Shown here: positions 50,776 to 59,700 of the stretch, piece after piece
How the letters are laid out: each line of letters starts with the position of its first letter
How positions within the stretch are numbered: the stretch's first letter is position 1
NCBI GenBank assembly: GCA_902790175.1
Contig: CADAQZ010000005.1
Location: 1-64,000 of the forward strand
Direction of reading: 5' to 3'
Origin: an uncultured Eubacteriales bacterium
Lineage (GTDB): Bacteria; Bacillota; Clostridia; Christensenellales; Aristaeellaceae
DNA length: 64,000 bases
Notes under the pieces: model-generated
The model's database searches: none
What the model was told of the DNA's origin: nothing
What the model saw: the letters and a program-made list of their open reading frames with translations, nothing else
Translations under genes and position numbers: made by a program

Positions 50776-51975
50776 TTATTTCTGCACGATCCTGTCTCTG
50801 AATTCGCCCTGCGTGATTTCCCCATCCCTGCACTTTTGCAGCCAATACTGCGCGTTGCCCTGCCATTCCCGGAATGCCTTCTCCGTCATCGCGCCCTTTT
50901 GCTTGCGCTGGTGCAGGCGCTTGTAGACCTTGCGGTACTCGGCGTCCGCGTTTTTGCCGCGCATCTTCGCGGCATAGGCGCGGTTGGAGCCGAGCACCTG
51001 ACAGGGCTTGTTGTAGCCATCCGGGATATTTGTGCAGAACTTTGTATCGTGGTTGCCCTTCGGTGAAAACAGCTTGCCGCAGAACTCGCAACGCCGGACG
51101 CGCATATTCAGCATCACCATCCGCGACAGCTCCAGCATCGCCATGTCGCGTACAGTCTGCACGGAATAGCCTTCTTCGATGATCAGATCGTCCCGCTTGG
51201 CGCGTCTGATCTCTGCCGGGCCGATCTCTGGATACGAAGCGGAAGCGTCAAAGCAGCCGGGAATTGTGGCCTCCAAATACGCCATTTCCGCGTGCGAAAG
51301 GAACGGCTTACTGATGATGCTTTCACCGGGAATGCGCACATACAACGTGCTTTGGCCTGTAAAGAAAGGCATTCGTGTCGCCGTACGGTAGTGCAAGAGG
51401 TATCTTTGCGTGGCCGTGAGTAGCGCATACGGCGCGTCAACCTGTTCGTTCAGGTACAAATCAATGCACTTCTTGATCTCCTCTTGCACCGCAATCAAGT
51501 TCAACTCTGCATTCATTCGGTCAATACAGTCGTACACCTGAAGCGTCATATAGGTCGAATCGTACACGAGAAAGTATGGATGAAGATGCTGGTACTCCTT
51601 CACCAATCGGTCCAGACACAGCGCCTTTGCGTACTCCGCGTCGTTCCCTTTATCGTCAATATACGCAAGACCTCTGTTGAAATAGCTGTACTCAAGGTAT
51701 GCGTCCGGCTCGTCCAATAGTTGCCGGACGCGCTCCAATTCCCGCTGGTAATCGGTCAAATCCAGGTTCACAAAGTCCAGCAGCAGTTTCCCGATGGGGT
51801 AGCTTTCCGCGTCGTTGTCTGAATCCACGGGCACGATATGCATCCGCTTCTTCGCTATATCAAAGGAAATGTATCGTTTATAGTTCGACTTGTCCGCAAG
51901 CCTTTTGTATCGTTTGTAGGCGTTCAGTGCTGTTTGATACCGTTTCATGACGTCCGGATCGTTCCAGTCGAGCAT
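50776..51975 (-). CDS. mobile-element protein with a C-terminal zinc-finger-like domain (DUF6076-like)
   Basis: 399 aa, no membrane segments. The N-terminal two thirds are helical and not recognisable. From about residue 290 there is a CEFCGKLFSPKGNHDTKFC...C pattern (RRCEFCGKLF, KFCTN, KPCQVLGSNRAYAAK) that resembles a four-Cys zinc knuckle, followed by a basic helical tail with FREWQGNAQYWLQKC. I recall such proteins as DUF6076 from clostridial elements, but cannot confirm it. An AGGTGA precedes the ATG. Confidence 0.55.
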   Translation of the reverse strand: MLDWNDPDVMKRYQTALNAYKRYKRLADKSNYKRYISFDIAKKRMHIVPVDSDNDAESYPIGKLLLDFVNLDLTDYQRELERVRQLLDEPDAYLEYSYFNRGLAYIDDKGNDAEYAKALCLDRLVKEYQHLHPYFLVYDSTYMTLQVYDCIDRMNAELNLIAVQEEIKKCIDLYLNEQVDAPYALLTATQRYLLHYRTATRMPFFTGQSTLYVRIPGESIISKPFLSHAEMAYLEATIPGCFDASASYPEIGPAEIRRAKRDDLIIEEGYSVQTVRDMAMLELSRMVMLNMRVRRCEFCGKLFSPKGNHDTKFCTNIPDGYNKPCQVLGSNRAYAAKMRGKNADAEYRKVYKRLHQRKQKGAMTEKAFREWQGNAQYWLQKCRDGEITQGEFRDRIVQK

Positions 51976-52342
51976 CTATTTCACCTCACAATCCATGCTA
52001 TTAAAGGACAATATAAAAGTCTCATTTTGTTGGCATTTTATATTGGTCAGCGTTTTTGGCTGAAAAGTATTGTAACAACGGCGTGTTATGGAATATACTA
52101 TACCAAATTCAGACATCCAATACAAGCCCTTTGTGGAAGAAAGGGCGCGCTTCATGGGAAGCGAATGACAACTGAATAGCGTCCGTCTATCGGGGAGCGA
52201 TATGGCGCGGACGTCCAACAGTGTGCGAAGATATGAGCACGCACCGCCTTTTTTGTGCGGGTACCGGGCGCTCGGCGCAGTCAACGCGGTCAGGAAAAGG
52301 GCGTAGGAACAGTACCTGGAGCGGACAAAAAGAATAAGCAAT
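51976..52342. other. divergent intergenic region with promoter and hairpins
   Basis: No gene is visible. On the plus strand TTGTAA (52070-52075), 18 nt, TATACT (52094-52099) is a likely promoter for the replisome-organizer gene. The stretch then contains hairpins CGCTTC-ATGG-GAAGCG (about 52150) and CGTCCG...CGGACG (about 52183-52224), which may be regulatory or part of a replication origin. Confidence 0.4.
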
Positions 52343-52777
52343 ATGGAGGGTAGAACCATAGAAAAGGACATCAGGAGCAACAGTATTACGAACGATAACC
52401 GGCGGAAAGAGGCAATTTCTGTACCCGTTGAATTACGCAAGCCGTGCGCAATCAGGCTGCCCATCGGCTTCTTTGACGACGACAAGGTGCGCATACTGTA
52501 CGGGCAAAAGAACGGCATGAGCGTCATTCTGCTGTACATCATGCTGCTGGAATTCGCCGCCAGGTCGAACCGAAGCGGCGCGTTATTCGTCGCGGACGGC
52601 ATTCCATACGACGCGGAGATGATCGCCAGTCTGACGCGCATGGACGCCGCAGTGGTGAAAAGCGGGTTGGAATCGCTGCAACGATACGGCTTGATTGACA
52701 CGGCAGGCGACGCGATTTCCGTCGTCGGCTACGCCAATTTCGTCGAGTACGGGCAGCCCCGGCGCAGGCGGAGGTAG
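52343..52777 (+). CDS. phage-type replisome organizer N-terminal domain protein
   Basis: 144 aa. AIRLPIGFFDDDKVRILYGQKNGMSVILLYIMLLEFAARSN, then GIPYDAEMIASLTRMDAAVVKSGLESLQRYGLI and VVGYANFVEYGQ: the Phage_rep_org_N winged-helix domain, normally the first half of a DnaD-like replication protein. Here it ends in a basic tail with no second domain, as in several clostridial mobilizable elements. The ATG at 52343 has no good ribosome binding site upstream; a GGAGGG lies just inside the frame. Confidence 0.8.
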   Translation: MEGRTIEKDIRSNSITNDNRRKEAISVPVELRKPCAIRLPIGFFDDDKVRILYGQKNGMSVILLYIMLLEFAARSNRSGALFVADGIPYDAEMIASLTRMDAAVVKSGLESLQRYGLIDTAGDAISVVGYANFVEYGQPRRRRR

Positions 52778-53112
52778 GCAGGGTACGGGGGATTCCCTCA
52801 GCAATGCTTCATTGGCCTCAATGGGGCACACAGGTTTGACGGAGCTCCTGCGAGCAACGCATTTGTACATACAATCCTCCCGGATTGTATGCCAAATGCT
52901 GCTCGTCGGGGTGCCCCCAAGCCCCAGGCAGTCAAGATTTGCTCCCGCAAATCCCGTCTGCCCAGCATCGGGCAGACAGAGTCATCCGGCTCACCGCCCG
53001 ATGATGCGCGTCGCTCTCGCGACGCAGAAACAAGCAATGCTCTGGAAGGAGGGAAGGTTACAACGATACTGCACAAGGAAGGTGATTCACCACCGACAGC
53101 AAGGAGAACAGA
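52778..53112. other. hairpin array between the replication and mobilization genes (candidate oriT or structured RNA)
   Basis: No gene is supported. Six consecutive hairpins: CATTG-GCCT-CAATG (52810-52823); a 55-nt composite stem (52851-52905) with the apical 10-bp CATACAATCC-TCCC-GGATTGTATG; GATTTGC-TCCC-GCAAATC (52936-52953); GTCTGCCC-AGCATC-GGGCAGAC (52956-52977); TCATC.GGC-TCACC-GCC.GATGA (52982-53004); GCGTCGC-TCTC-GCGACGC (53008-53025). On the minus strand three loops read GGGA, GGGA and GAGA, i.e. GNRA tetraloops closed by C-G. Position just before mobC suggests a transfer origin. Confidence 0.6.
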
Positions 53113-53430
53113 ACGAACAAACTCAATATCCGCGTCACCGACAGCGAGCTGGCAGCGATCCGTGCGAACGCGACAGCGGCAGGGCTTTCCGTCAGCCAAT
53201 ATGCGCGGCAACGCATGATGCTCCAACCCGTAGCCCCAGCCATACCAGCGGAAGTCCACCAGTTGAAAGCGGACCTGTCCGGTCTGTGCAACAATGTCAA
53301 CCAGATCGCCCGTGCCGTGAACGCGAAGGCGAGGGAGCCGACGAAGGCGATGGAGGAAGCGGCGCTGTGTGTCCGTCGCATCTATGAACTTGTGAATGAA
53401 GTCCGGGAGATGATCGCACATGGCGTTTAA
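53113..53430 (+). CDS. mobC: relaxosome accessory protein MobC, without a standard start codon
   Basis: About 105 aa: LNIRVTDSELAAIRANATAAGLSVSQYARQ (ribbon-helix-helix DNA binding), then LSGLCNNVNQIARAVN, the MobC signature, and a helical tail. The homology begins several codons before the first ATG (53215), and the frame has a stop at about 53082. The only codon at the right distance from AAGGAG (53101-53106) is ACG at 53113, suggesting an ATG-to-ACG change or very weak initiation. It overlaps the relaxase start by 11 bp. Confidence 0.75.
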   Translation, partial: TNKLNIRVTDSELAAIRANATAAGLSVSQYARQRMMLQPVAPAIPAEVHQLKADLSGLCNNVNQIARAVNAKAREPTKAMEEAALCVRRIYELVNEVREMIAHGV

Positions 53431-54724
53431 CGGCATGAAGGTCATCCACTCCGGCCTCGGCAACCGGTTGCGGTACATCATGAATCCTGCCAAGACGGAG
53501 AGCGGCCTGTTGTGCGCAGGCATCAACACGATTCCCGACATGGCCTATCAAGACATGATGGACACCAAGCGGCGCTTCGGCAAGTTGGACAAGCGGCAGG
53601 GCTACCACATCATCCAGTCCTTTGCGCCGGGGGAGATTGTGCCGGAGGACGCGCTGAGGTTCGGCATGGAGTTCATCGAGAAGTATCTCGGCAACCGATA
53701 CGAGGGCGTAGCGGCGGTGCACACCGACAGAGCCCACATCCACGTCCACATGATCTTCAATTCGGTGTCCTACATCGACGGCAGGAAGTACCACGCCGCG
53801 AGGGGCGAATATCTGGAACGCATCCGCGAGTTGTGCGACGAACAGTGCCGGGCTTGGGGACTGTCGGTGATCGAGGGCGATTACACTAAAGTCAAAACCA
53901 CGAAGGATGAAGCGCGGTGCAGGGCGCAGGGGAAGCCGAGCTGCCGCGATATGGTACGGGCGGACATCGACCGAGCGCTTATTGAGTGTATGTGCTGGGC
54001 GGATTTCGCCCCGGCGATGAGGTGGATAGGCTATGAGGTCAAGATCACGGAGAAGAACGTCGCGTTGAGAGCGCCGGGGATGAAGCGGTTTATCCGGCTG
54101 CGCTCGCTGGGCGCGGAATACAGCCGGGAAGAGATCGAGCGCAAGGTACGGAGCACCCGTCATTTCGTTGACGAGTATATACCGCCCAAATACATCAAGT
54201 ACCCGCCCGATGATTCCCTCGGCAAATTCATCGGCACGCAGGCGGACTACTACAACGTCACCCAACAGATGCGGCGGCTCATGGATCGGCAGCATCTGCG
54301 CTACGCCCCGGTGTTGCGGGCGGAGATACGAAAACTGGAGCAGTACGACGAGGACCTGCGCTTCCAGGAGAAGTACAACGTCACCAGCCGGGAGGAGCTG
54401 CGCGCCCGGAGGGATGATCTGCAATGCATCATCGACGAGATCGTGCGGCGGCGGGAGCCGATCTACCGGGAGCGGCGAACGGTGCAAGCCAAAGCAAATC
54501 CCTTGCGCATGGCGGAGCTGGACGAGGAACTGAAAAAGTACAAGGCCGCCCTCGCCAGCCTGCGGCATGAGGTTCGCGTCGCCAATCGCATCGAGGACAG
54601 GCTGGACAACAAGCTGCCGGAGATGCTGGCGGCGCGGGAGGCGCAGGAGATGATCAGGATGGAAACGAGGCAAGAGAGATTGATAACAGAATATGGCAAA
54701 TCCACAGGTTATGTCAGGCAGTGA
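53420..54724 (+). CDS. relaxase / mobilization nuclease (MOB-P type)
   Basis: 434 aa. The N-terminal relaxase domain (about 1-160) has HSGLGNRLRYIMNPAKT, the region GYHIIQSFAPGE, and the metal-binding three-His motif HTDRAHIHVHMIFNSV (about 110-125). It should nick the transfer origin and lead the strand into a recipient, with MobC. The C-terminal half is helical and basic (KLEQYDEDLRFQEKYNV, a coiled coil to about 420). No type IV secretion genes are in the window, so transfer would depend on a helper element. Confidence 0.92.
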   Translation: MAFNGMKVIHSGLGNRLRYIMNPAKTESGLLCAGINTIPDMAYQDMMDTKRRFGKLDKRQGYHIIQSFAPGEIVPEDALRFGMEFIEKYLGNRYEGVAAVHTDRAHIHVHMIFNSVSYIDGRKYHAARGEYLERIRELCDEQCRAWGLSVIEGDYTKVKTTKDEARCRAQGKPSCRDMVRADIDRALIECMCWADFAPAMRWIGYEVKITEKNVALRAPGMKRFIRLRSLGAEYSREEIERKVRSTRHFVDEYIPPKYIKYPPDDSLGKFIGTQADYYNVTQQMRRLMDRQHLRYAPVLRAEIRKLEQYDEDLRFQEKYNVTSREELRARRDDLQCIIDEIVRRREPIYRERRTVQAKANPLRMAELDEELKKYKAALASLRHEVRVANRIEDRLDNKLPEMLAAREAQEMIRMETRQERLITEYGKSTGYVRQ

Positions 54725-54917
54725 AATCGTGTCGCAGGAATCCATCCGTTTGATTCGGACAGGAAAAAAACCGCCGACCCTGTTACACAGATTCAGGCTG
54801 TCGGCATATGATCAGGAGGTGTATTGTTTCGATCTATACTTTAATTCTCACGGAGGAACACTTTGGGTCGGAGAAAGAAACTCGTCAACCATACGAATAT
54901 CCCGGAGCACACCATAG
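54693..54917 (+). CDS. possible small protein overlapping the relaxase end
   Basis: 74 codons from an ATG at 54693, overlapping the relaxase 3' end by 32 bp and running into the next small gene in another frame. It reads MANPQVMSGSEIVSQESIR and later LLHRFRLSAYDQEVYCFDLY; no family is recognised. There is no clear ribosome binding site. It could be real, since this gap is otherwise empty, or chance. Confidence 0.25.
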   Translation: MANPQVMSGSEIVSQESIRLIRTGKKPPTLLHRFRLSAYDQEVYCFDLYFNSHGGTLWVGERNSSTIRISRSTP

Positions 54918-55054
54918 AGGCAATCGCCCGATGTCTGCTGCCCGACATCGTCGCGTACTATCACAGCGAAGAGGGGCAGAGGGAATTTGCTGAATGGAAG
55001 GCCCTGCGAGCAAAAGAAAACATAGATAGAAAAAGACAGTCGATCACTACATGA
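54863..55054 (+). CDS. small conserved mobile-element protein
   Basis: 63 aa: GRRKKLVNHTNIPEHTIEAIARCLLPDIVAYY followed by SEEGQREFAEWKA. Proteins with this 'IARCLLPDI..Y..SEEGQREFAEWK' pattern are frequent behind relaxase genes of clostridial elements; the function is unknown. The start is a TTG at 54863 with GGAGG 6-7 nt upstream, which I trust. The short gap after it (to 55146) contains nothing recognisable. Confidence 0.6.
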   Translation: MGRRKKLVNHTNIPEHTIEAIARCLLPDIVAYYHSEEGQREFAEWKALRAKENIDRKRQSITT

Positions 55055-55146
55055 GCGTTTTAATGGCGAAGGACTGCACATCCTTTGCCTTGTGGTTTTA
55101 TAGAGATAACTGATGTAGTTGATTGACTCATTTTTCCTTGGAAAAT

Positions 55147-55818
55147 CTACAATTCTTTCTTCTTGATCGGCTTCAAGTAATTCTTCTTGAAATCCCTCTT
55201 GCTGCCGAAGAATTCTCTCTCCGAATGTGTTAATGCGGATTTCTCCTCAAGCAATTCTGTTGTACATATCAAATCCGCCACTTGGAACAATTTGTAGTCT
55301 TCCGGTTTCACCTTTCGGAATTCCACAAAGGCGGAAAGCGTGCTGAACACACCAGTCAACACTTTGGTCAATTCAATCTGTCCATTGTCGTAATATACAA
55401 TAATACGATCAAAGCCGTTCCAGAATTCGGCCTTATCACGCAGGATGGATAACAGTGACTTAGAGAGCTTCTGCGTCAATGAAACGACATCCGGACACTC
55501 AGACTTTCTAACTATCGCGCAAGTGTATTGTATATCAAGTCTGCGAGCAAAGTGAAATAGAGCATTATAGAGGCGTTTACGATCTTCCACCAGGTCATCT
55601 TTATAATCCTTTTCGCGCCTGATGAGCGGTCCGGTGTGAATGGCATGGTGTGGATAGCCAAGGTTTATCAGATGTGCTTCAAATGAATCGATATTCTCTT
55701 GAATATCCACGCTTTGATTGTGTAATACCATAGAAACGATGTAGTATGGAGAATGTGCCTCATAATGGCCAAAATCGCCGGATTCATCGATGAAAACGCT
55801 TAAGCATCTCTCGCTCAT
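55147..55818 (-). CDS. DUF3800 domain protein
   Basis: 223 aa. The hallmark FIDESGDFG near the N-terminus (Asp-Glu-Ser-Gly of an RNase-H-like fold) is followed by YYIVSMVLHNQ, the central RIIVYYDNGQ and the C-terminal 'LFQVADLICTTELLEEK' with the second acidic residue of the site. The family is probably nuclease-like and often sits in defence islands or mobile DNA. The gene is markedly more AT-rich than its surroundings. It has a structured leader (55843-55920) and its own promoter. Confidence 0.88.
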   Translation of the reverse strand: MSERCLSVFIDESGDFGHYEAHSPYYIVSMVLHNQSVDIQENIDSFEAHLINLGYPHHAIHTGPLIRREKDYKDDLVEDRKRLYNALFHFARRLDIQYTCAIVRKSECPDVVSLTQKLSKSLLSILRDKAEFWNGFDRIIVYYDNGQIELTKVLTGVFSTLSAFVEFRKVKPEDYKLFQVADLICTTELLEEKSALTHSEREFFGSKRDFKKNYLKPIKKKEL

Positions 55819-55839
55819 AACCCAGACTCCTTAGTAAAG

Positions 55840-55920
55840 AAAATGGCGGGGAAATTCCCCGCCGCTCGGTGGACCAGGGTCTTGCGACCAGCCCAAGGTG
55901 GCAACCACCACCTTCATTAT
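55840..55920 (-). ncRNA. structured leader RNA of the DUF3800 gene with a terminator-like hairpin
   Basis: Read on the minus strand, transcription from the promoter at 55927-55955 gives about 100 nt before the start codon. It has three stems: AAGGTGG-TGGTTG-CCACCTT (55895-55914), GGTC-GCAA-GACC (55878-55889; GNRA loop), and GGCGGGG-AATTT-CCCCGCC (55845-55863) followed by ATTTTCTTT, which looks like an intrinsic terminator placed before the ribosome binding site (AAGGAG). Candidate structured RNAs associated with DUF3800 genes are known from comparative genomics; this may be one. Confidence 0.6.
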
Positions 55921-55926
55921 ATGTCG

Positions 55927-55955
55927 ATTATACCAAATCTATTTACGGCTGTCAA
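55927..55955 (-). promoter_or_regulatory. sigma-A promoter of the DUF3800 transcript
   Basis: Minus strand TTGACA, 17 nt, TATAAT, about 10 nt before the structured leader. Confidence 0.8.
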
Positions 55956-55974
55956 GAAAAACTTTCTCTGCCAT

Positions 55975-56712
55975 TTATGTATACATGGTGTATTGATCCA
56001 GTATCTTTTTCCGTTCGCGCCAATCCGGCATGAGCATCGTCAGAAACTCATAGAACCGTTTGGAATGGTTGGGATGAACCAAATGGCATAGCTCATGGGT
56101 GACGACATACTCAATGCAATGTCTTGGCGCGACAAGAAGCCGTTTGTTCAGTGTGATCACGCCTCTTTTGGACGAACACGATCCCCAGCGCGTTTCCATG
56201 TCCCTTATTCGAAGGCTGGGCATGGGAACACTGTATTTGCGAAAAACAGGATAGCACGTTTCCAGAATCTCTCTGAAAACCTCTCTGCACTGCTTATCCA
56301 AATATCGTTTGACGATATGCTCCCGCATCTGGTAATCGTCCGGGTTTTTTACGCTCAAGCGAAGGTAAACGCCGTCCGATGTCACTTCATTTCTCTTCCC
56401 CTGGGTGACTGCAAGACGGAGGCCGCGGCCAAGGATATTGAAGGTTTCACCGCTGACGTACGCCTTGGGGCGAGGCCGATATTGCTCCATCTCGCCAAAT
56501 CTCTTTACGGCCGATAAAACGTAGTCTGATTTGCTGCTGACAAATTCATCGACTCTTGCCGCAGGCACGGCACGGTTCGCTGAAACAATGACGGAACCGT
56601 CAGCCCGGATGCGAAGATTGAGATTTTTGACATCCTTCCAATCCAAACGATAGGAAATTTCTGTTCCGTCGCAGCAAACAATTCGCTGCTCGCTTTCATA
56701 TTGTGCAGCCAT
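55975..56712 (-). CDS. YgjP-type (DUF45/M48-like) metallopeptidase
   Basis: 245 aa. N-terminal beta-rich part (VKNLNLRIRADGSVIVSANRAVP), then 'RIRDMETRWGSCSSKRGVITLNKRL' and the zinc motif HELCHLVHPNHSKRF (HExxH plus a third His), the hallmark of YgjP/SprT-like proteins. Its first ATG shares a base with the hsdR stop (TGATG). This gene pair is common, so the product may act on the restriction enzyme or on DNA-protein adducts; neither is shown here. Confidence 0.88.
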   Translation of the reverse strand: MAAQYESEQRIVCCDGTEISYRLDWKDVKNLNLRIRADGSVIVSANRAVPAARVDEFVSSKSDYVLSAVKRFGEMEQYRPRPKAYVSGETFNILGRGLRLAVTQGKRNEVTSDGVYLRLSVKNPDDYQMREHIVKRYLDKQCREVFREILETCYPVFRKYSVPMPSLRIRDMETRWGSCSSKRGVITLNKRLLVAPRHCIEYVVTHELCHLVHPNHSKRFYEFLTMLMPDWRERKKILDQYTMYT

Positions 56713-59700
56713 CAGAACCTCCTGAGCGCCACGGTCTTGACATTCTCAATGATCTTGTCGATCACATCAAACGAAAGCTTCAATCCACGCTGTTTTTCAT
56801 ACGTATAGAATAAATCATCAATGTCCTGTGAAATGCGATCGTGAATTGTCTTATTATTCGTCCAATCGACCTGGCTGTGCTTTTCGACGATCCTTGTGAT
56901 GGCTATAGCCATTTCGGCGGCAAAGTCTGCAGAGACCTCAACCCCTTCGGCAGCGTCAAAGATTGCTGCAATCACGCCGTAGAATGCCTGCGCGTGTACA
57001 TCGTTGCTGATCGACGAGGGATAGCTGACCGTGCTGCGGCCCGCATGGTAATCCTCCATGATGGACTGCATCTTGGCGAGATACTCCGCTTCGGTGATGA
57101 CCTTCTCCCGATACTCATTCAGCGCCTGCTTGATACGCTTGGAGAAGCTGTCATAGTAAGCGGGATTCTCGTCATACTTTTCACTGATGCTCTTACTCAA
57201 CCGACTGGAGATGGCGTCTGCCTTGGCGCGAAGGCTGCCCAGCTCCGCCAGCGCTTTCTCGAAATCATCCTTGTTCAGGATGTCGATCGGGTCTGTGAGC
57301 TGCCGTAATCCCGCCACGGACAGGTGCGTGTCCAGCAGGTTCTGCATCAGCGGTTCATATTCGCGGTTGTCAATGGCGTCACAATAGCGTATCTTCACGC
57401 TGCGGCGCACCTTGGAGAAGAACACAAAGGTGTCCTGATAGCGCTTCAACTCATCCCTCGGCACAGCGGAGTAAGCCGGCTGGGAATTCAGTACGATATT
57501 CAGCGCCTTGCCGAAGGCACACAGCAGATTGTAGAAGGATTCCCGCGCCTTATCGTCCGCAAGGAATACTTCCGCAGCTTCACTGTCGCCGATGTCCGCC
57601 ACGGGTGCAAACAGATCGATCAACCGCGAGTAGGCGTCTCTCAGCGTTCCAACCGCGGACATGACGTCCACGACCACGCCCTTCAGATCGCCGCCTTCGA
57701 AGTTTTCAAGCCCTGCGCCGCTGTACATATCCATGGCGGTATCCAGCTTTTGAATCAGACCGCGATAATCCACGATCAGGCCATAGTCCTTGCCCTCGCA
57801 GAGCCTATTTGTGCGCGCAATGGCCTGGAGCAGGCCGTGTTCCTTCAATTCCTTATCAATATAGAGTACTTGGCAGATCGGCGCGTCAAAGCCCGTGAGC
57901 AGCTTGCTGCACACGATGAGTATGTCGATTTCGCCGTCGCAGAACTTGTTCTTGATGGCTTCTTCATAGCGGTCCGCATCGCCATAGCGCTGCATCATCC
58001 TGTTCCAGAAGGCCAGCACCTTGTCGTCGCTGCCCTCGTCGATGTCGTCCGCGCCTTCCCGCAGATCTGGCGGCGAGATCACCACGGCGCACTCCAGATC
58101 GCCGAAGGCTTCAAAGCATTCCAGATAGCGAACAGCGTCCCGCTTGTAATTCGTCGCCAGCATGGCCTTGAAGCCCGTGGCCTTGAACCCCTCGACGAAG
58201 TGATTGTTGATGTCCAGTGCGATCCGCTTGATGCGCGCATCCGTGGAGGTCAACCGGCGAATGCTGCTCCACTTGCGCGCAAGGTCCTCCTTCTGCGCAG
58301 GGGTCAGGCGCCGGGTGGTCTGTTCAAACCACAGGTCGATGTTGGCCTCATCCACATTCTGGTCCACGAACCGTCCCTCGTAGATCAGCGGCACGATCGC
58401 GCCGTCGTCCACGCCGTTCTGTATGGTGTACTTGTGGATTAGCCGCCCGAATCGCGCCACGGTGTTCTTTTCCGACTTCATCAGCGGCGTGCCGGTGAAG
58501 CCGATGTAGCAGGCGTTGGGGAAGACCGCGCGCATGCGGGTGGCCATCAGTCCGTAATTGGAGCGGTGGCTCTCGTCCACCAGAATAAAGACGTCCCGCG
58601 AATCATTCTTCGCCTCCTGGCGCTCGGCGATGTTGAACTTATTGATGATCGTTGTGACGATATCCGCCTTGTCGCTGCCGAGCAGCTCCACCAGATGCTT
58701 GCCGGTGGAGGCCCGAGCGGGGTTCAGGCGCGTATGGGCAAAGGTCGCCGCGATTTGTCCGTCCAGCTCCTTCCGATCGGTGACGAGTATGACCTTCGGA
58801 TGGCACGGGGCCAGCTCCATCAGGATGTACTTCGCCAGCATGACCATGGTCAGGCTCTTGCCGCTGCCCTGGGTGTGCCAAATGACGCCGCTCTGCCGGT
58901 TGCCGCGCTCGTCCGGCTGGCTGATGGTATGGATGATTTCCTGAATGGCGAAGAACTGCTGATAGCGGCAGATCTTCTTGACGTTGGCGTCGAACAGGAT
59001 GAAGTAGCGCATCAGCGTCATGGCGCGGTTCAGGCTGAACAGGGAGATCAGGGCCCGATCCTGCTCGGTCGGCATGCGCCCCGTGACGTGCTGTTTCAGC
59101 TGTTCTTCCATGAACGCCTTGTCCTGCTCCTTCCAGACGCTCCAAAACTTCTTGGGCGTGCCGGTGGTGGCGTACTTCACGGCGTTCTTGTTGATAGCCA
59201 CCACGATCTGCGCGAACTTGTAGAGCTGTGGGATGTATTCCTTCGTCTGGTTGCGGATGCTCTGCTCCACGGCCTGCTCGATGGGAATGTGCGGCGCCTT
59301 GCACTCGATCACGGCGAAGGGAATGCCGTTGATGAACAGCACGAGGTCAGGCCGCGCGTCGTGCTGCCTGTCAAGGCTCTCCACCGGGAATTCCTCGGTC
59401 ACGTGGTAGAGGTTGTTCTCCGGGCGCTCCCAGTCGATGTATTTCAGGTTGAAGCTGAGCATCTTCCCGTCCCCGACGGTCTCCGGGTAACTTCGCCCCA
59501 ACATCAGCGCGTCGTATATCTTCTCGCTGGCGCGCACCAGCCCGTCGGTCAGCGGCTCGTCCAGATCCTCCATGGCGCGCTCGATGTTCGCCGCGGAAAA
59601 CTCGTTCTCCGCCCCCGCGTAGCTGTAGCGGTTCAGCCGCCGCAGCTGCCCCCGCAGGATGTCCCGCAGCAGCACATGATAACGGCTCCCTCGTTGTTTC

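Noticed and set aside
53008..53025. Idea that the hairpin array contains a group II intron domain V
   Set aside because: GNRA loops are present, but no AGC triad/domain V pattern, no intron-encoded protein and no interrupted host gene are seen.
52695..53387. Plus-strand frame of 230 codons across the hairpin array
   Set aside because: Its sequence follows the hairpins (Ser/Pro/Arg-rich, no domain), it overlaps both the replisome-organizer and mobC genes in other frames, and no ribosome binding site precedes it.
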